A stretch of 14,423 bases of DNA from Bacteroidales bacterium (GTDB taxonomy: Bacteria; Bacteroidota; Bacteroidia; Bacteroidales; UBA7960), in contig SLNU01000322.1 of the NCBI GenBank assembly GCA_007132865.1, positions 1 through 14,423 on the forward strand, read 5' to 3'. The position numbers were made by a program, and so were the translations under genes. The notes under the pieces were generated by a model that did not search any database, was not told where the DNA came from, and saw only the letters and a program-made list of their open reading frames with translations. Below are positions 6,082-13,532 of the stretch, one piece after another (the stretch's first letter is position 1; every line of letters starts with the position of its first letter).

Positions 6082-8346
6082 TCATTCCTCTCTGACTATC
6101 ATGCCAGTCAACCTGTCAGATACTAAAGTCCACTGGGCATCCATGTCTTCGGTTGTGGTAGTGTATGAGCCCTCCAAACGGATAGTCTCGACGGTGAATA
6201 CGCCCTCCAAATCCACAGCAGGTTGATACACTCCTTCCATTTGAGAGCTATGTACGGAGTACATAGCGCTCAACTTCTCAGTCTCAGAAATCGCGATTCC
6301 ATGGATTCTGACAGATTGAATTACCCCTGCTTCCACGAACTCCGGTTCCAGGGCATCCAGCGTCAGGGTCGAAGTTGGAGGCGAGAGGAATATCTGATGC
6401 TGCGTAGACACGTCAGGCAACGGGGCCATAGTGGTTGCCGTGGCCACCGCCGGAGACACGGTATGCATTATTTGGGTGCTGACAGTTGATGTGGGCGCGT
6501 CGAGCATCTGAGTAGTGGTAGGTACTGCAACAGACACGGATAAGCCCACGCCAACCGTGGGCGCCTCTGACGCAATCGTGAGGGTCGAAGGGGGCGGCGA
6601 CACCATCACATCGACCTGCTGTTCTGCGGAGACTACTGGCTCGATACCGGAAAGTGTCATGCCAGCCGCAGTTGGCTGGACCGAAACATCTCCTACTGTC
6701 TCGGTTACGACATTTGGAGACACGGCACTCAATGTAGACGTAGAAGTCGCAGGCTGGACGGTGACAGTTTTCTGAGTTAATATGTCAGGAGTCGGGGATG
6801 CCATCGCAGAAGTAGCAACACCGGGCTCCGTAGTGACAAACTTCTGAGTGGAAACGGTCGGTATCGCTGCTTCTGATGTCAAAGAAGACGCAGAAGGCTG
6901 GATAGTAGCATCCCCCTCCTGTGCAATGACCGGCTGATGGGCAACTAAATCCATAGACGCGACGCCCGGTTCGAGTGAGACGTTCCGGTCAGTCGCTATC
7001 GTAGGAGAATCTGCTTGTAGTGCGACACTACTGACACCGGGCTGAATCGTTGTCTGGACCGCAGTACTGATACCGGGGCTCGGACCCTGTAATGTCAGGG
7101 AAGCCGAAGGCGATTGCAGCTCGACGTTGCTCGTGACTACAACGTTTGGCGCCTCTGCGTCAACTGACAGGCCCGTGACGGGCGTTTGTATCGAGGCATT
7201 GGTGATTGTCAGTACTTCAGGAGAAGACGCCTGGAGAGCAACTGAGGCGGTATCAGCCTGTATTGATACAGACGTGCCGGTAGATACCTCGGGAACTGGT
7301 GCAGATATGACACTTGTAGCAGTGCCTGTCTCGATGATGACCCCCGCTTCGACGGTTAGAACGGGCGGTCCGGCATCCAATGTAAATGTTGAGACAGGTG
7401 CATCGACGGCCGTGGATACCGTAGTATCGACCTGTGGGACAGGGGACTCTAATGCCAGAGTTGATACAGGAGACGCAATGCTGGTATTGACAGCAGCTTG
7501 AACAGACGGTGATTGTGCATCTGTTGTCAGAGTCGATACAGGAGGAGACAGCGAAATATTCTGCGTTGAGTCAACCGTAGGAGAAGCTGTCTGCAATGAC
7601 AGAGTGCTGGCATTTGGAACTGATACCAGAACATCGGTCGAAGGGGTCTCAGCGACTTCTGTCACTGCAGGCTCAGATTCGACTACCGACCCACCACCAC
7701 CTGTTTTCGCTGTTGTTACAGCATACCAAATAGAGTCCTCATTTGCCGCCTCGGTGTCAGTGTAACTCGTCGTGTCAGGAAGTAGTGAATCGAGGAGAGT
7801 GTAGTCGTCGGGGAATACCGGCGTGGTCGTGCCTGTGGGGTCGGACTCGGCGTAGACCCGGTATTCGTCCTCGTCGGTCGCGTTGTCCGTCCAGGTGAGC
7901 GAGACGGACTTCTCGCCCCGAGCGACGACTTCGCCGACGCTATAGACCTGGACCGTCTGATACTCGGAGTACGACCAATTCTCGGTGGTCGTCAGGACCT
8001 GGATGGTCCACTCGCCGGTTAACTCCGAAACATCGAGGAGGTCCTCTTGCCGTTCGTGCGAGGCGCTGTTTACAATCGAGTGCTCGGGAGGGGAAAACGA
8101 CGCAGTTTCCGTAGCGCCAAAATATGCATGAAACGGCGACGATGTCTGCTGATGCGCCCACTCGATAGGAATAATATCTACGTCCGTGAGGTCGACCTGT
8201 TCTGTCGTCGCGATATAGACCTCCCCCGACCTGTTCCCAAGTTCGACGTGGTCGGGGTTCCAGTCGATGTATTGCTCGTTGGAGTTACTCTGACCACCTG
8301 ACCAATTCTCCTCCCCCTCACCTTCGTTGTAGAGTGGCCAGGGCAT
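6082..8346 (-). CDS. Large repeat-containing virion fibre protein
   Basis: The protein has 754 residues. Four parts can be seen. Residues 1-138 form an aromatic-rich beta domain. Residues about 139-236 form a fibronectin type III-like domain with VSLTWTDNATDEDEYRVY (148-165) and SIWYAVTTAKTGGGGS (205-220). Residues about 240-674 are some 18 tandem copies of a 24-residue unit resembling V-S-I-x-P-x-x-S-T-L-T-L-x-A-x-x-P-x-V-S-T. The last 65 residues contain six 10-11 residue units of the type L-E-G-x-Y. The repeats are rich in Ser, Thr, Ala, Val and Pro with few charges, unlike the acidic neighbours, and probably form a long beta-structured stalk. The many Ser/Thr residues might also be glycosylated. 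The first base of the ATG is the last base of the preceding stop codon read in this direction (TAATG). I read it as a fibre or stalk; its partners and location on the particle are unknown. Confidence 0.82.
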   Translation of the reverse strand: MPWPLYNEGEGEENWSGGQSNSNEQYIDWNPDHVELGNRSGEVYIATTEQVDLTDVDIIPIEWAHQQTSSPFHAYFGATETASFSPPEHSIVNSASHERQEDLLDVSELTGEWTIQVLTTTENWSYSEYQTVQVYSVGEVVARGEKSVSLTWTDNATDEDEYRVYAESDPTGTTTPVFPDDYTLLDSLLPDTTSYTDTEAANEDSIWYAVTTAKTGGGGSVVESEPAVTEVAETPSTDVLVSVPNASTLSLQTASPTVDSTQNISLSPPVSTLTTDAQSPSVQAAVNTSIASPVSTLALESPVPQVDTTVSTAVDAPVSTFTLDAGPPVLTVEAGVIIETGTATSVISAPVPEVSTGTSVSIQADTASVALQASSPEVLTITNASIQTPVTGLSVDAEAPNVVVTSNVELQSPSASLTLQGPSPGISTAVQTTIQPGVSSVALQADSPTIATDRNVSLEPGVASMDLVAHQPVIAQEGDATIQPSASSLTSEAAIPTVSTQKFVTTEPGVATSAMASPTPDILTQKTVTVQPATSTSTLSAVSPNVVTETVGDVSVQPTAAGMTLSGIEPVVSAEQQVDVMVSPPPSTLTIASEAPTVGVGLSVSVAVPTTTQMLDAPTSTVSTQIMHTVSPAVATATTMAPLPDVSTQHQIFLSPPTSTLTLDALEPEFVEAGVIQSVRIHGIAISETEKLSAMYSVHSSQMEGVYQPAVDLEGVFTVETIRLEGSYTTTTEDMDAQWTLVSDRLTGMIVREE
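6085..6276 (-). repeat. Six 10-11 residue LEGxY-type units at the C-terminus
   Basis: Residues 691-754 of the large repeat protein break into units that begin KLSAMY, QMEGVY, DLEGVF, RLEGSY, DMDAQW and RLTGMI. Each has a hydrophobic residue, a Gly or Ala two positions later and usually an aromatic two further on. Spacing is 11, 10, 11, 11 and 11. This is a second repeat class, separate from the 24-residue array just before it. Confidence 0.75.
6247..6267. other. Perfect 9-base-pair hairpin with 3-base loop inside the large repeat gene
   Basis: GCTATGTAC at 6247-6255 and GTACATAGC at 6259-6267 are exact inverted repeats around GGA. It lies in coding sequence near the beginning of the LEGxY units. 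No T-run follows on the minus strand, so it is not an obvious terminator. Confidence 0.5.
6325..7629 (-). repeat. About 18 tandem 72-base units coding a 24-residue repeat
   Basis: The repeat is clear at protein level with a strict 24-residue period; two units have 26 residues and the first is 23-24. Examples of unit starts are ISLSPPVSTLTTDA, TSIASPVSTLALES, VSIQADTASVALQA, TTIQPGVSSVALQA and IFLSPPTSTLTLDA. Proline at unit position 17 and a Val/Ile at 19 are the best-kept positions. DNA identity between units is low by eye, so the array is old rather than a fresh slippage product. Confidence 0.88.
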
Positions 8347-9137
8347 TAGACGAACTCTCCTGTCAAGTTAGTAGGAGATGCAGGCGATTCTGGTTCTGTC
8401 CAGAACGTGACAACATCGCCTTGGCTCGTATCCGCCCCATTGTCCCTATCACCATGAGCCCGGTATTCATATTCCGTATCCTCTGACAGATTGATAAGTG
8501 TCTCGTCGAAAGCATGACTCCCGGTATCTGTAAATGTCTGCGCCGTGGTGGAATTGGGGAAGCCCGTACCCACCTCACCCCACTCGAACCATACATCCAC
8601 CGTAGAATCTTGCCAGTCAAGCTGCCCATTTAAAGTGGCCGTATCCGTCCCGAGCGCCGTCGGTTCAAGTGTCGTAACATCAACAAATACATCGAGAACT
8701 GCTTCCCACGTGATATATCGCGGCTCGACCGTCCGCCGGGCGGCAGGCTTCCCGCCGGACCGCTGGCCTTCGATACGGAATTCAACGTCATTTGAATTTG
8801 TTATGTCAACATCCTCGAAGGTGCGTGTATACTCCTCACCAGTATCCGCAGTTATCGTCTCAACCGCGCCGAGTTGCGCTACTTGCGCCCCGTTCTCGTA
8901 GAGATAAAACGTCACATCCGGGTCGTTGCCCGCGTCCGACGATTTTCTGACACCAAACCGGACTGTCTGCGTGCCCGATAGGTCGGCGCCAGGGTCATCC
9001 ATCCCGACACGTAAATCCGTATCAAGGTCGTCGTCTGCGGTTTCGTACCCCGTGGCGAAGTCCTCGTCACGCAGGTCATTCACATTACCTGACAGGTTCG
9101 AGACTGCCAATTCCGCATTGGGAAACAGATTTGTCAT
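8346..9137 (-). CDS. Beta-sandwich virion protein with fibronectin III-like C-terminal domain
   Basis: The protein has 263 acidic residues. Residues 1-152 have the layout of a jelly-roll domain common in tailed-virus surface proteins: a start with NLFPNAELAVSNL, a GTQTVRFGVRKSSDAGNDPDV strand pair split by a loop, VTFYLYENGAQV (75-86), and YITWEAVLDVFVD (141-153) as the closing strand. Residues 153-249 look fibronectin III-like: TATLNGQLDW, DVWFEWGEVGTG, LSEDTEYEYRAHG and VVTFWTE are the expected strands, including the Tyr-containing strand. A linker SPASPTNLTG ends the protein. The start ATG overlaps the previous stop in an ATGA arrangement, and its own stop overlaps the start of the large repeat protein (TAATG), so the three are translated together. 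A role in a surface appendage is likely. Confidence 0.76.
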   Translation of the reverse strand: MTNLFPNAELAVSNLSGNVNDLRDEDFATGYETADDDLDTDLRVGMDDPGADLSGTQTVRFGVRKSSDAGNDPDVTFYLYENGAQVAQLGAVETITADTGEEYTRTFEDVDITNSNDVEFRIEGQRSGGKPAARRTVEPRYITWEAVLDVFVDVTTLEPTALGTDTATLNGQLDWQDSTVDVWFEWGEVGTGFPNSTTAQTFTDTGSHAFDETLINLSEDTEYEYRAHGDRDNGADTSQGDVVTFWTEPESPASPTNLTGEFV

Positions 9138-9472
9138 TCTTCAGGAGGCTCCGACGCTTCTGCGGTTTCGTATACGGTCCTATACTCCTCTTCCCCGGCC
9201 CATTTCCCACGTTTGAGAACTGCGCCAGTGTAACGTTCCTGAATCTCTTCAGGTTCATCATTGCTCGCACCATACAAGTCACTATCGGGGATGTGGAAGT
9301 ACCAGTCGAAGCCAGCGCGGATACGTCGATGAACGTGGATATCGCCGTCCAGACTTTCCTGTTCCGTATAAATCACAACTACGAGCAGTCCGTCATCTGG
9401 CAAATCAGTCCACTCGTCCTCCTCGCTGTTGAAGGTTGGCCCGCCTACATAGTAGGCTCGCCAGTCTGTCAT
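9134..9472 (-). CDS. Conserved small virion-region protein (DWYFHxPD type)
   Basis: This 112-residue acidic protein has a layout I associate with unnamed proteins next to tail or fibre genes of many tailed phages. It has WRAYYVGGPTFNSEEDEW (4-21), DLPDDGLLVVVIYTE (23-37), RRIRAGFDWYFHIP (49-62), LYGASNDEPEEIQERY and a final KRGKWAGEEEYRTV. In such proteins the central strands display a Trp/Tyr-rich face and the C-terminus is helical. No reaction or partner is known to me. The ATG overlaps the TGA of the preceding gene (ATGA), and its own TGA overlaps the next ATG, placing it firmly in the same transcript. Whether it is part of the particle or an assembly helper cannot be decided from sequence. 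Confidence 0.72.
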   Translation of the reverse strand: MTDWRAYYVGGPTFNSEEDEWTDLPDDGLLVVVIYTEQESLDGDIHVHRRIRAGFDWYFHIPDSDLYGASNDEPEEIQERYTGAVLKRGKWAGEEEYRTVYETAEASEPPEE

Positions 9473-9663
9473 TCCTCTGCTATTTCGATAAATGCCAGAG
9501 GATTGCCATCGGGGTCGTCCAGACGAACAGACTCTCCATGCACCATATTATGTTCCTTCCACTCTCCGTTTGAGAAGAACGTGACAGTAGCAGGGTAGCT
9601 CCGCTCCTCACTCTCAACTGTCGTCTCTGCGACAGGTACGTCGATGGATACGTCCTTACTCAT
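9469..9663 (-). CDS. Small conserved hypothetical protein
   Basis: The 64-residue protein is chosen to start at the ATG at 9661-9663, two bases after the previous stop codon. A longer frame beginning at 9705 would overlap the upstream gene by about 40 bases and would add a Cys/Arg/His-rich stretch that does not look like the rest. The kept sequence is acidic and beta-rich (YPATVTFFSNGEWKEHNMV, then RLDDPDGNPLAFIEI). I do not recognise the family. It is coupled to the next gene by an ATGA overlap and sits between two small proteins that both resemble conserved phage virion-region genes, so it probably belongs to the same functional group. Confidence 0.62.
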   Translation of the reverse strand: MSKDVSIDVPVAETTVESEERSYPATVTFFSNGEWKEHNMVHGESVRLDDPDGNPLAFIEIAEE

Positions 9664-9665
9664 GA

Positions 9666-10091
9666 TTAGTTGGCGGTCGCAGTGAATATCCCATCGGCGT
9701 GCCACGACACCTCAAACGTCCCGTTCTCCGAAGACTGTTCACCCTCGAAATCAACCAGTGTCAGTAGACTGCCAGAAGTTGCTTCGTACACGACAGCATA
9801 TCCGGCACTGATTGTTGAATCCGTCCAGGCCACGTCGTCTCCGTCGAAGGTGGTGACGAGCGAAGTTTCTGTCAGTGTTTTGGTCGTAACTTCCTCGCCG
9901 CCCGCTGTATATCCAGTCCCAGACACTTCATCTACTGAAACGTCGGCGAATACTTCATGGGCAGACAGGTCAGGTGTGTGTGTTACGTCGAGCAGTGCGA
10001 CATTAATCGTGGTAGTGGCGTCACCGAGGTCGTTTATGATACCGGCAAACGCCCTTCTCGCAGCATTTCCGTAGGTATTGTGAAGTACCAT
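9666..10091 (-). CDS. Conserved phage structural-region protein (TPDL-AHEVFADV / EVSGTGYTAGG family)
   Basis: This 141-residue protein matches a recurring but mostly unnamed family of tailed phages, which I recognise by its order of motifs: an N-terminal helix (GNAARRAFAGIINDLG), INVALLDVTHTPDLSAHEVF (29-48), EVSGTGYTAGGEEVTTKTL (55-73), DGDDVAWTDSTISAGYAVVYE (83-103), then LLTLVDFEGEQSSENGTFEVSWHADGIF. Members usually lie among structural genes and often near fibres or the head-tail junction; the exact role is not established as far as I know. It begins 12 bases after the portal stop, so it is the first gene of the middle section. The similarity is recalled family knowledge, not a search result. 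Confidence 0.75.
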   Translation of the reverse strand: MVLHNTYGNAARRAFAGIINDLGDATTTINVALLDVTHTPDLSAHEVFADVSVDEVSGTGYTAGGEEVTTKTLTETSLVTTFDGDDVAWTDSTISAGYAVVYEATSGSLLTLVDFEGEQSSENGTFEVSWHADGIFTATAN

Positions 10092-10103
10092 TAAGCAAAC
10101 CTA

Positions 10104-11609
10104 TCAGTCTGAGTCTATTAACCCTAATGCCTCTGCTGCCTGCTCCACGTCCTCATCCTCTTCATCCACGTCCCTCGTCACGTCATCGAGATTACCATAC
10201 TCCTCTTCGAACTTCTCCCTGTCCATACCCGCAGCGAAGTAGGGCAGGGCGGACGGGAAGTCCAGTGCGGCATCGGAGTTAGCGAACTCGTTGAAGGCCC
10301 GCATGAATGTCAGGAAGTCATCAGCATTAAAGCTGTCACGCTCCAGCGGGTTCTCAGAGGCCGGTTGCCTGATTCTGAAGTCGACCTCACCGTCATATCC
10401 ATCAGCCAACTCATCAGCCTTCTGACGGAATAGGGGGTTGCCCACTATTGATTCGATAAAGCGACGCTCCTTATCGACCCACATCTGGTCCTTCTCGGAC
10501 TGCGGTTCAACGACGAACTGGTTAATGTGCTCCTCGTAAGCAATCTTGAACTTACTGACAGGAAGCATAGAGAAGATTGCTTCAACATCGTCCTGTATAG
10601 CGTCCTTGATATCCGCCACATTACCCTCTACGACGGTGACCTCCACTACATTAGGGACGAAGTCCACCCGACTGGCGAAGCCGTCAGAACGCCTCTCAGT
10701 GTCCATCTCCCATGTTGACACTTCTCCCGCCTCGTGGGAATCTGCGAATTCCTCCGCCTGCTCCTGTGACCAAGTATCCGATGAGTAAATCCGGTGAGGA
10801 TGTCCCGCCAATCTGATAGCTGCGTTCCTGTCAGCGAGCTTCTCCTTTAACCCCGTGATAGTATCTTCGAGGGCAGGCCAAATCGTGCGACCCCACGGGC
10901 TCCCCTCTTCAGGGTCGTATACCACTTTGATGATATCGTCAGCAGCGAAGTTAATCGGGTCCAACTTATCATGTCGGGAGAGCGACCTATCCACCTCATC
11001 ATCGTATTGGACATAACCGGCTGGCGTACCGTCTTCCGTCACCGGATGGCCCTGTCCCACATCATCCCCCGGCTGGACGACGATGTTCTGATTTCTCCGT
11101 AGTCTGATAGTAATTGTCGTCGGGTCCAGCATTTGGATAGCTGTCAGGCTATCGGGCTCGTCAGTGGTACCAATCTTTTCGAGAAACACCGCAGGCTTGA
11201 CACGTCGAAGCGAGGGGATTTGCGAGAGGATGTGTATGATATCGTGGCCTGGCTCTCCGGCGAAGATAGCACAATTCTCGCCCCAGATTTCCAATGCTCT
11301 TGTCATTTCCTCGTCAACGTCTCCATCAATCCGGGCTTCAACGTCCCAACCAGGTTCGACGACGTTCTCGTCAAATATCTTAAGTGCGGCCTGAACGAAG
11401 GGGAATTCCAAGTAGTAGTCCCGGAAGTTCTCCCATGCATCCTCCGGTGGCGGTGACAGGTCAGTATCCGATAGCGTGTCACGACGACCCATAAGACCCC
11501 GCGCTCCTCTACGGGTTCCAGGCGTCCTGTCTCGTGATATTACCGTATCACGGTGCTGACCTTTCGGCTCAAGCTCCGAAAAATCCTCCTCTTCCTCTTG
11601 TGCTGACAT
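10104..11609 (-). CDS. Portal protein
   Basis: The portal forms the twelve-subunit ring at one head vertex through which terminase pumps DNA and to which the tail is attached. The 501 residues are in the usual range (about 400-550). The first 50 residues are charged and flexible. The wing begins with FPFVQAALKIFDENVVEPGW (69-88), a typical portal start. ILSQIPSLRRVKPAVFLEKIG and TAIQMLDPTTITIRL (156-170) are the expected strands. DDIIKVVYDPEEGSPWGRTIW (224-244) followed by the long helix ALEDTITGLKEKLADRNAAIRLAGHP is the hallmark segment (I-x-h... G-x-S ... A ... ). IKDAIQDDVEAIFSMLPVSKF (334-354) and the residues after it form the crown-side part. The last 35 residues are very acidic. Position after terminase fits. 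An 86-residue gene separates the two. The start is the first ATG after a 33-base gap; no strong ribosome site is visible. Confidence 0.85.
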   Translation of the reverse strand: MSAQEEEEDFSELEPKGQHRDTVISRDRTPGTRRGARGLMGRRDTLSDTDLSPPPEDAWENFRDYYLEFPFVQAALKIFDENVVEPGWDVEARIDGDVDEEMTRALEIWGENCAIFAGEPGHDIIHILSQIPSLRRVKPAVFLEKIGTTDEPDSLTAIQMLDPTTITIRLRRNQNIVVQPGDDVGQGHPVTEDGTPAGYVQYDDEVDRSLSRHDKLDPINFAADDIIKVVYDPEEGSPWGRTIWPALEDTITGLKEKLADRNAAIRLAGHPHRIYSSDTWSQEQAEEFADSHEAGEVSTWEMDTERRSDGFASRVDFVPNVVEVTVVEGNVADIKDAIQDDVEAIFSMLPVSKFKIAYEEHINQFVVEPQSEKDQMWVDKERRFIESIVGNPLFRQKADELADGYDGEVDFRIRQPASENPLERDSFNADDFLTFMRAFNEFANSDAALDFPSALPYFAAGMDREKFEEEYGNLDDVTRDVDEEDEDVEQAAEALGLIDSD

Positions 11610-11642
11610 TGCTCTTCTTTATACCTCGTCCCTCTTACACTT

Positions 11643-11903
11643 TTAGTCTAGTATCCGCAGGACCAGCCACCCGGATTTATATTCGCTCGACTTGATATAT
11701 CCAGTCAGAACTGTGCCATCTGCCAGTGTCACCACGAAACTCCAATATGACAGGTCCACGTCACTACTAAACGCCCGCTGCGCCCTATGCCTCTTTACTT
11801 TTATCTTATCACCGCTATTCCTTCTGGGCTGATATGTCCCGCTGTCGAACTCGAACTGGGGTGAATATCTATCCTCCCAAAGGGTCAGGCGCTTTACTTT
11901 CAT
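11643..11903 (-). CDS. Small basic protein between terminase and portal
   Basis: The 86-residue protein starts one base past the terminase stop and is unlike its neighbours in carrying more basic than acidic residues (about 15 Lys/Arg against about 10 Asp/Glu by hand count). A basic patch DKIKVKRHRAQRAF lies near the middle. The C-terminal half, WSFVVTLADGTVLTGYI followed by a Lys/Ser loop and GWLVLRI, has the look of a small SH3- or Sm-like barrel. I do not recognise a family. Position between the two packaging genes and net positive charge make a DNA-packaging accessory or nucleic-acid binding role reasonable, but only as inference. Confidence 0.62.
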   Translation of the reverse strand: MKVKRLTLWEDRYSPQFEFDSGTYQPRRNSGDKIKVKRHRAQRAFSSDVDLSYWSFVVTLADGTVLTGYIKSSEYKSGWLVLRILD

Positions 11904-11904
11904 G

Positions 11905-13530
11905 TCATCTTGTGATAATGAACCCCGTCTGGCCCGCTGTCATGTCTACGGAGTAGGACCAGCAGGCCATGACAGCAGCGTCTAAATGGTCCGGCGATGC
12001 CCCGTAACGCTCCTTTATCTCTTCTTTCGGAGTTGCGACAAGTACCTCATTCTCCCTGTTGGCGTAATACTTCTCCTCGAACTCAACCACCCGGGCAGCC
12101 GTGAAGAGCTGGTCCCGAAGTTCCTCATCCCTGATAATACCGCCTTGTTTCAGAAATTTGCCAAGATGATACAGGCCCTCTGTCCAGTAATTTTTGAACA
12201 TCTCCTCGTCAACGGCGTTTTTATTCGCTGCCCATCTGATAGTTTCGTCCGAACCGCGAAGTGTCACTATCTCATCAGCAAGCCCAGAACCCTCTCCTGC
12301 GGCGTCTACAGACATCCTAATGCCCTTCCACCGACTCACATTGGGTTCTATATATCGTTCTTTTGCCATGACGTGGTCGATACCGCGCCATGTCGTACGA
12401 ATCTCAATCCTGTCAGTAAACTGTTCCGCGAGAACGTTACTGTCTCCACCCTTACGAGCAACGTCGAGGGCCACCGCTGCGGGATTATTAGCACCCGAAG
12501 GGCGGTGGGGCTCGAACGCCCTTTCCACGATATCAACCGTGAAGGGTCGATATTTCGTCGAAGTGTCAGGTGGAATGATGCCAGCCCGGCGACGATACCA
12601 CCGCTCATCCATATCGTCTCGGAAATCAGGGTTCTCCTGATATTCCGACCGCTCGATATTCGAATATACCGGGTCGCCGTCGGCGTCGAGGAAGGGGGCC
12701 GAAACACGTCGCGCCTCGCCCAGCCCTGGCCACTCCTCTCCGTTCCACTCCTCCCAGTCGTCAATGATTGTCTCCAGCTCGATAACTCCCGGGATGTGGT
12801 CACCTTCAATCTCGCCTGCCTCAACCTTCACGTTGTGCGAATCAAGGGCCGAAAGCTGCATAACATGCCACCTATCTGAATGAATCTTATTATAAAGCGA
12901 ATTGGATTCGTCCTTCGGTGGATTGCAGACGGCTATCATCCTGTCAGAAGGGCCGGAGATAGAGGACCCTGCGGAGTCGAAGTGCTCATCCGTGATGTAC
13001 TCTTTATCCGCCTCCTCAATGACAACCAACACGTCAGCGCCGTGACGACCTTCGAGGTCGCCAGCATCCCGGGGCGATATGACCTTTGCATACCAATTCT
13101 TGGACACCTCCAGGCGCGGCTGCTGCTGTCCTGACAGTATCTCGCCGGGTAGCCCATATCTCTGCTGGGCTCGCTCGTGCATTGCATCCAGCGGCCTCCA
13201 GACGCCGTCAACGTACTGTGAATAACTCCCCGAAGTCCCGAGAACTGTACTGTCAATATTCGAGAAGAGAAATGCCAGCTTCAACATCGCTACGACGTAG
13301 GACTTCCCGATTGCATTAGCACACATCACGATGACGCGCTGATTGTTAGCCACGGTCCGCAGAATCTCGCGCTGCTGATGTGTCGGCTTCTCGCCAAGTA
13401 CCTGCTCTGCGAAGTCGATGAATCTATCCTCTCCTGTCACGAAGTCGGAGAAGTTGATATTCGGGACAGGCAGCTCGGGCGCCGCGGGATTCTTATTGAA
13501 CTTTACAGTCTTCTGTCTGTCATCAGACAT
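11905..13530 (-). CDS. terL: Terminase large subunit (packaging ATPase and nuclease)
   Basis: The protein powers DNA packaging into the head and cuts the concatemer. I place the start at the ATG at 13528-13530, two bases past the stop of the preceding gene, giving 541 residues. An upstream ATG at 13593 would add 21 Gly/Ser-rich residues that are only the shadow of the previous gene; a GGAGG-like run lies before the chosen ATG. The ATPase half has the P-loop CANAIGKS (70-77), a Walker B-like strand VLVVIEEAD (167-175) and the coupling motif AVCNPP (200-205). The nuclease half has an RNase H-like set of acidic residues: LDVARKGGDSN (355-365, D356 and D363), MSVDAAGEG (406-414, D409) and SPDHLDA (512-518, D514 and D517). 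Length and order are typical. The usual Walker B Asp is Glu171-type here (IEEA). The portal lies downstream as expected. Confidence 0.95.
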   Translation of the reverse strand: MSDDRQKTVKFNKNPAAPELPVPNINFSDFVTGEDRFIDFAEQVLGEKPTHQQREILRTVANNQRVIVMCANAIGKSYVVAMLKLAFLFSNIDSTVLGTSGSYSQYVDGVWRPLDAMHERAQQRYGLPGEILSGQQQPRLEVSKNWYAKVISPRDAGDLEGRHGADVLVVIEEADKEYITDEHFDSAGSSISGPSDRMIAVCNPPKDESNSLYNKIHSDRWHVMQLSALDSHNVKVEAGEIEGDHIPGVIELETIIDDWEEWNGEEWPGLGEARRVSAPFLDADGDPVYSNIERSEYQENPDFRDDMDERWYRRRAGIIPPDTSTKYRPFTVDIVERAFEPHRPSGANNPAAVALDVARKGGDSNVLAEQFTDRIEIRTTWRGIDHVMAKERYIEPNVSRWKGIRMSVDAAGEGSGLADEIVTLRGSDETIRWAANKNAVDEEMFKNYWTEGLYHLGKFLKQGGIIRDEELRDQLFTAARVVEFEEKYYANRENEVLVATPKEEIKERYGASPDHLDAAVMACWSYSVDMTAGQTGFIITR

Positions 13531-13532
13531 AC

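Noticed and set aside
6325..7629. CRISPR array or recent satellite repeat
   Set aside because: The period is 72 bases but the DNA units are diverged, there are no spacers, and the frame stays open throughout; it is a coding protein repeat.
9131..9598. Plus-strand open frame of 155 codons
   Set aside because: It overlaps two coupled minus-strand genes whose proteins look real and which share stop/start overlaps; no domain is seen in it.
11986..12879. Plus-strand open frame of 297 codons
   Set aside because: It lies entirely antisense to the terminase gene, whose motifs are clear, and its protein is Arg/Cys/His-rich with no recognisable domain.
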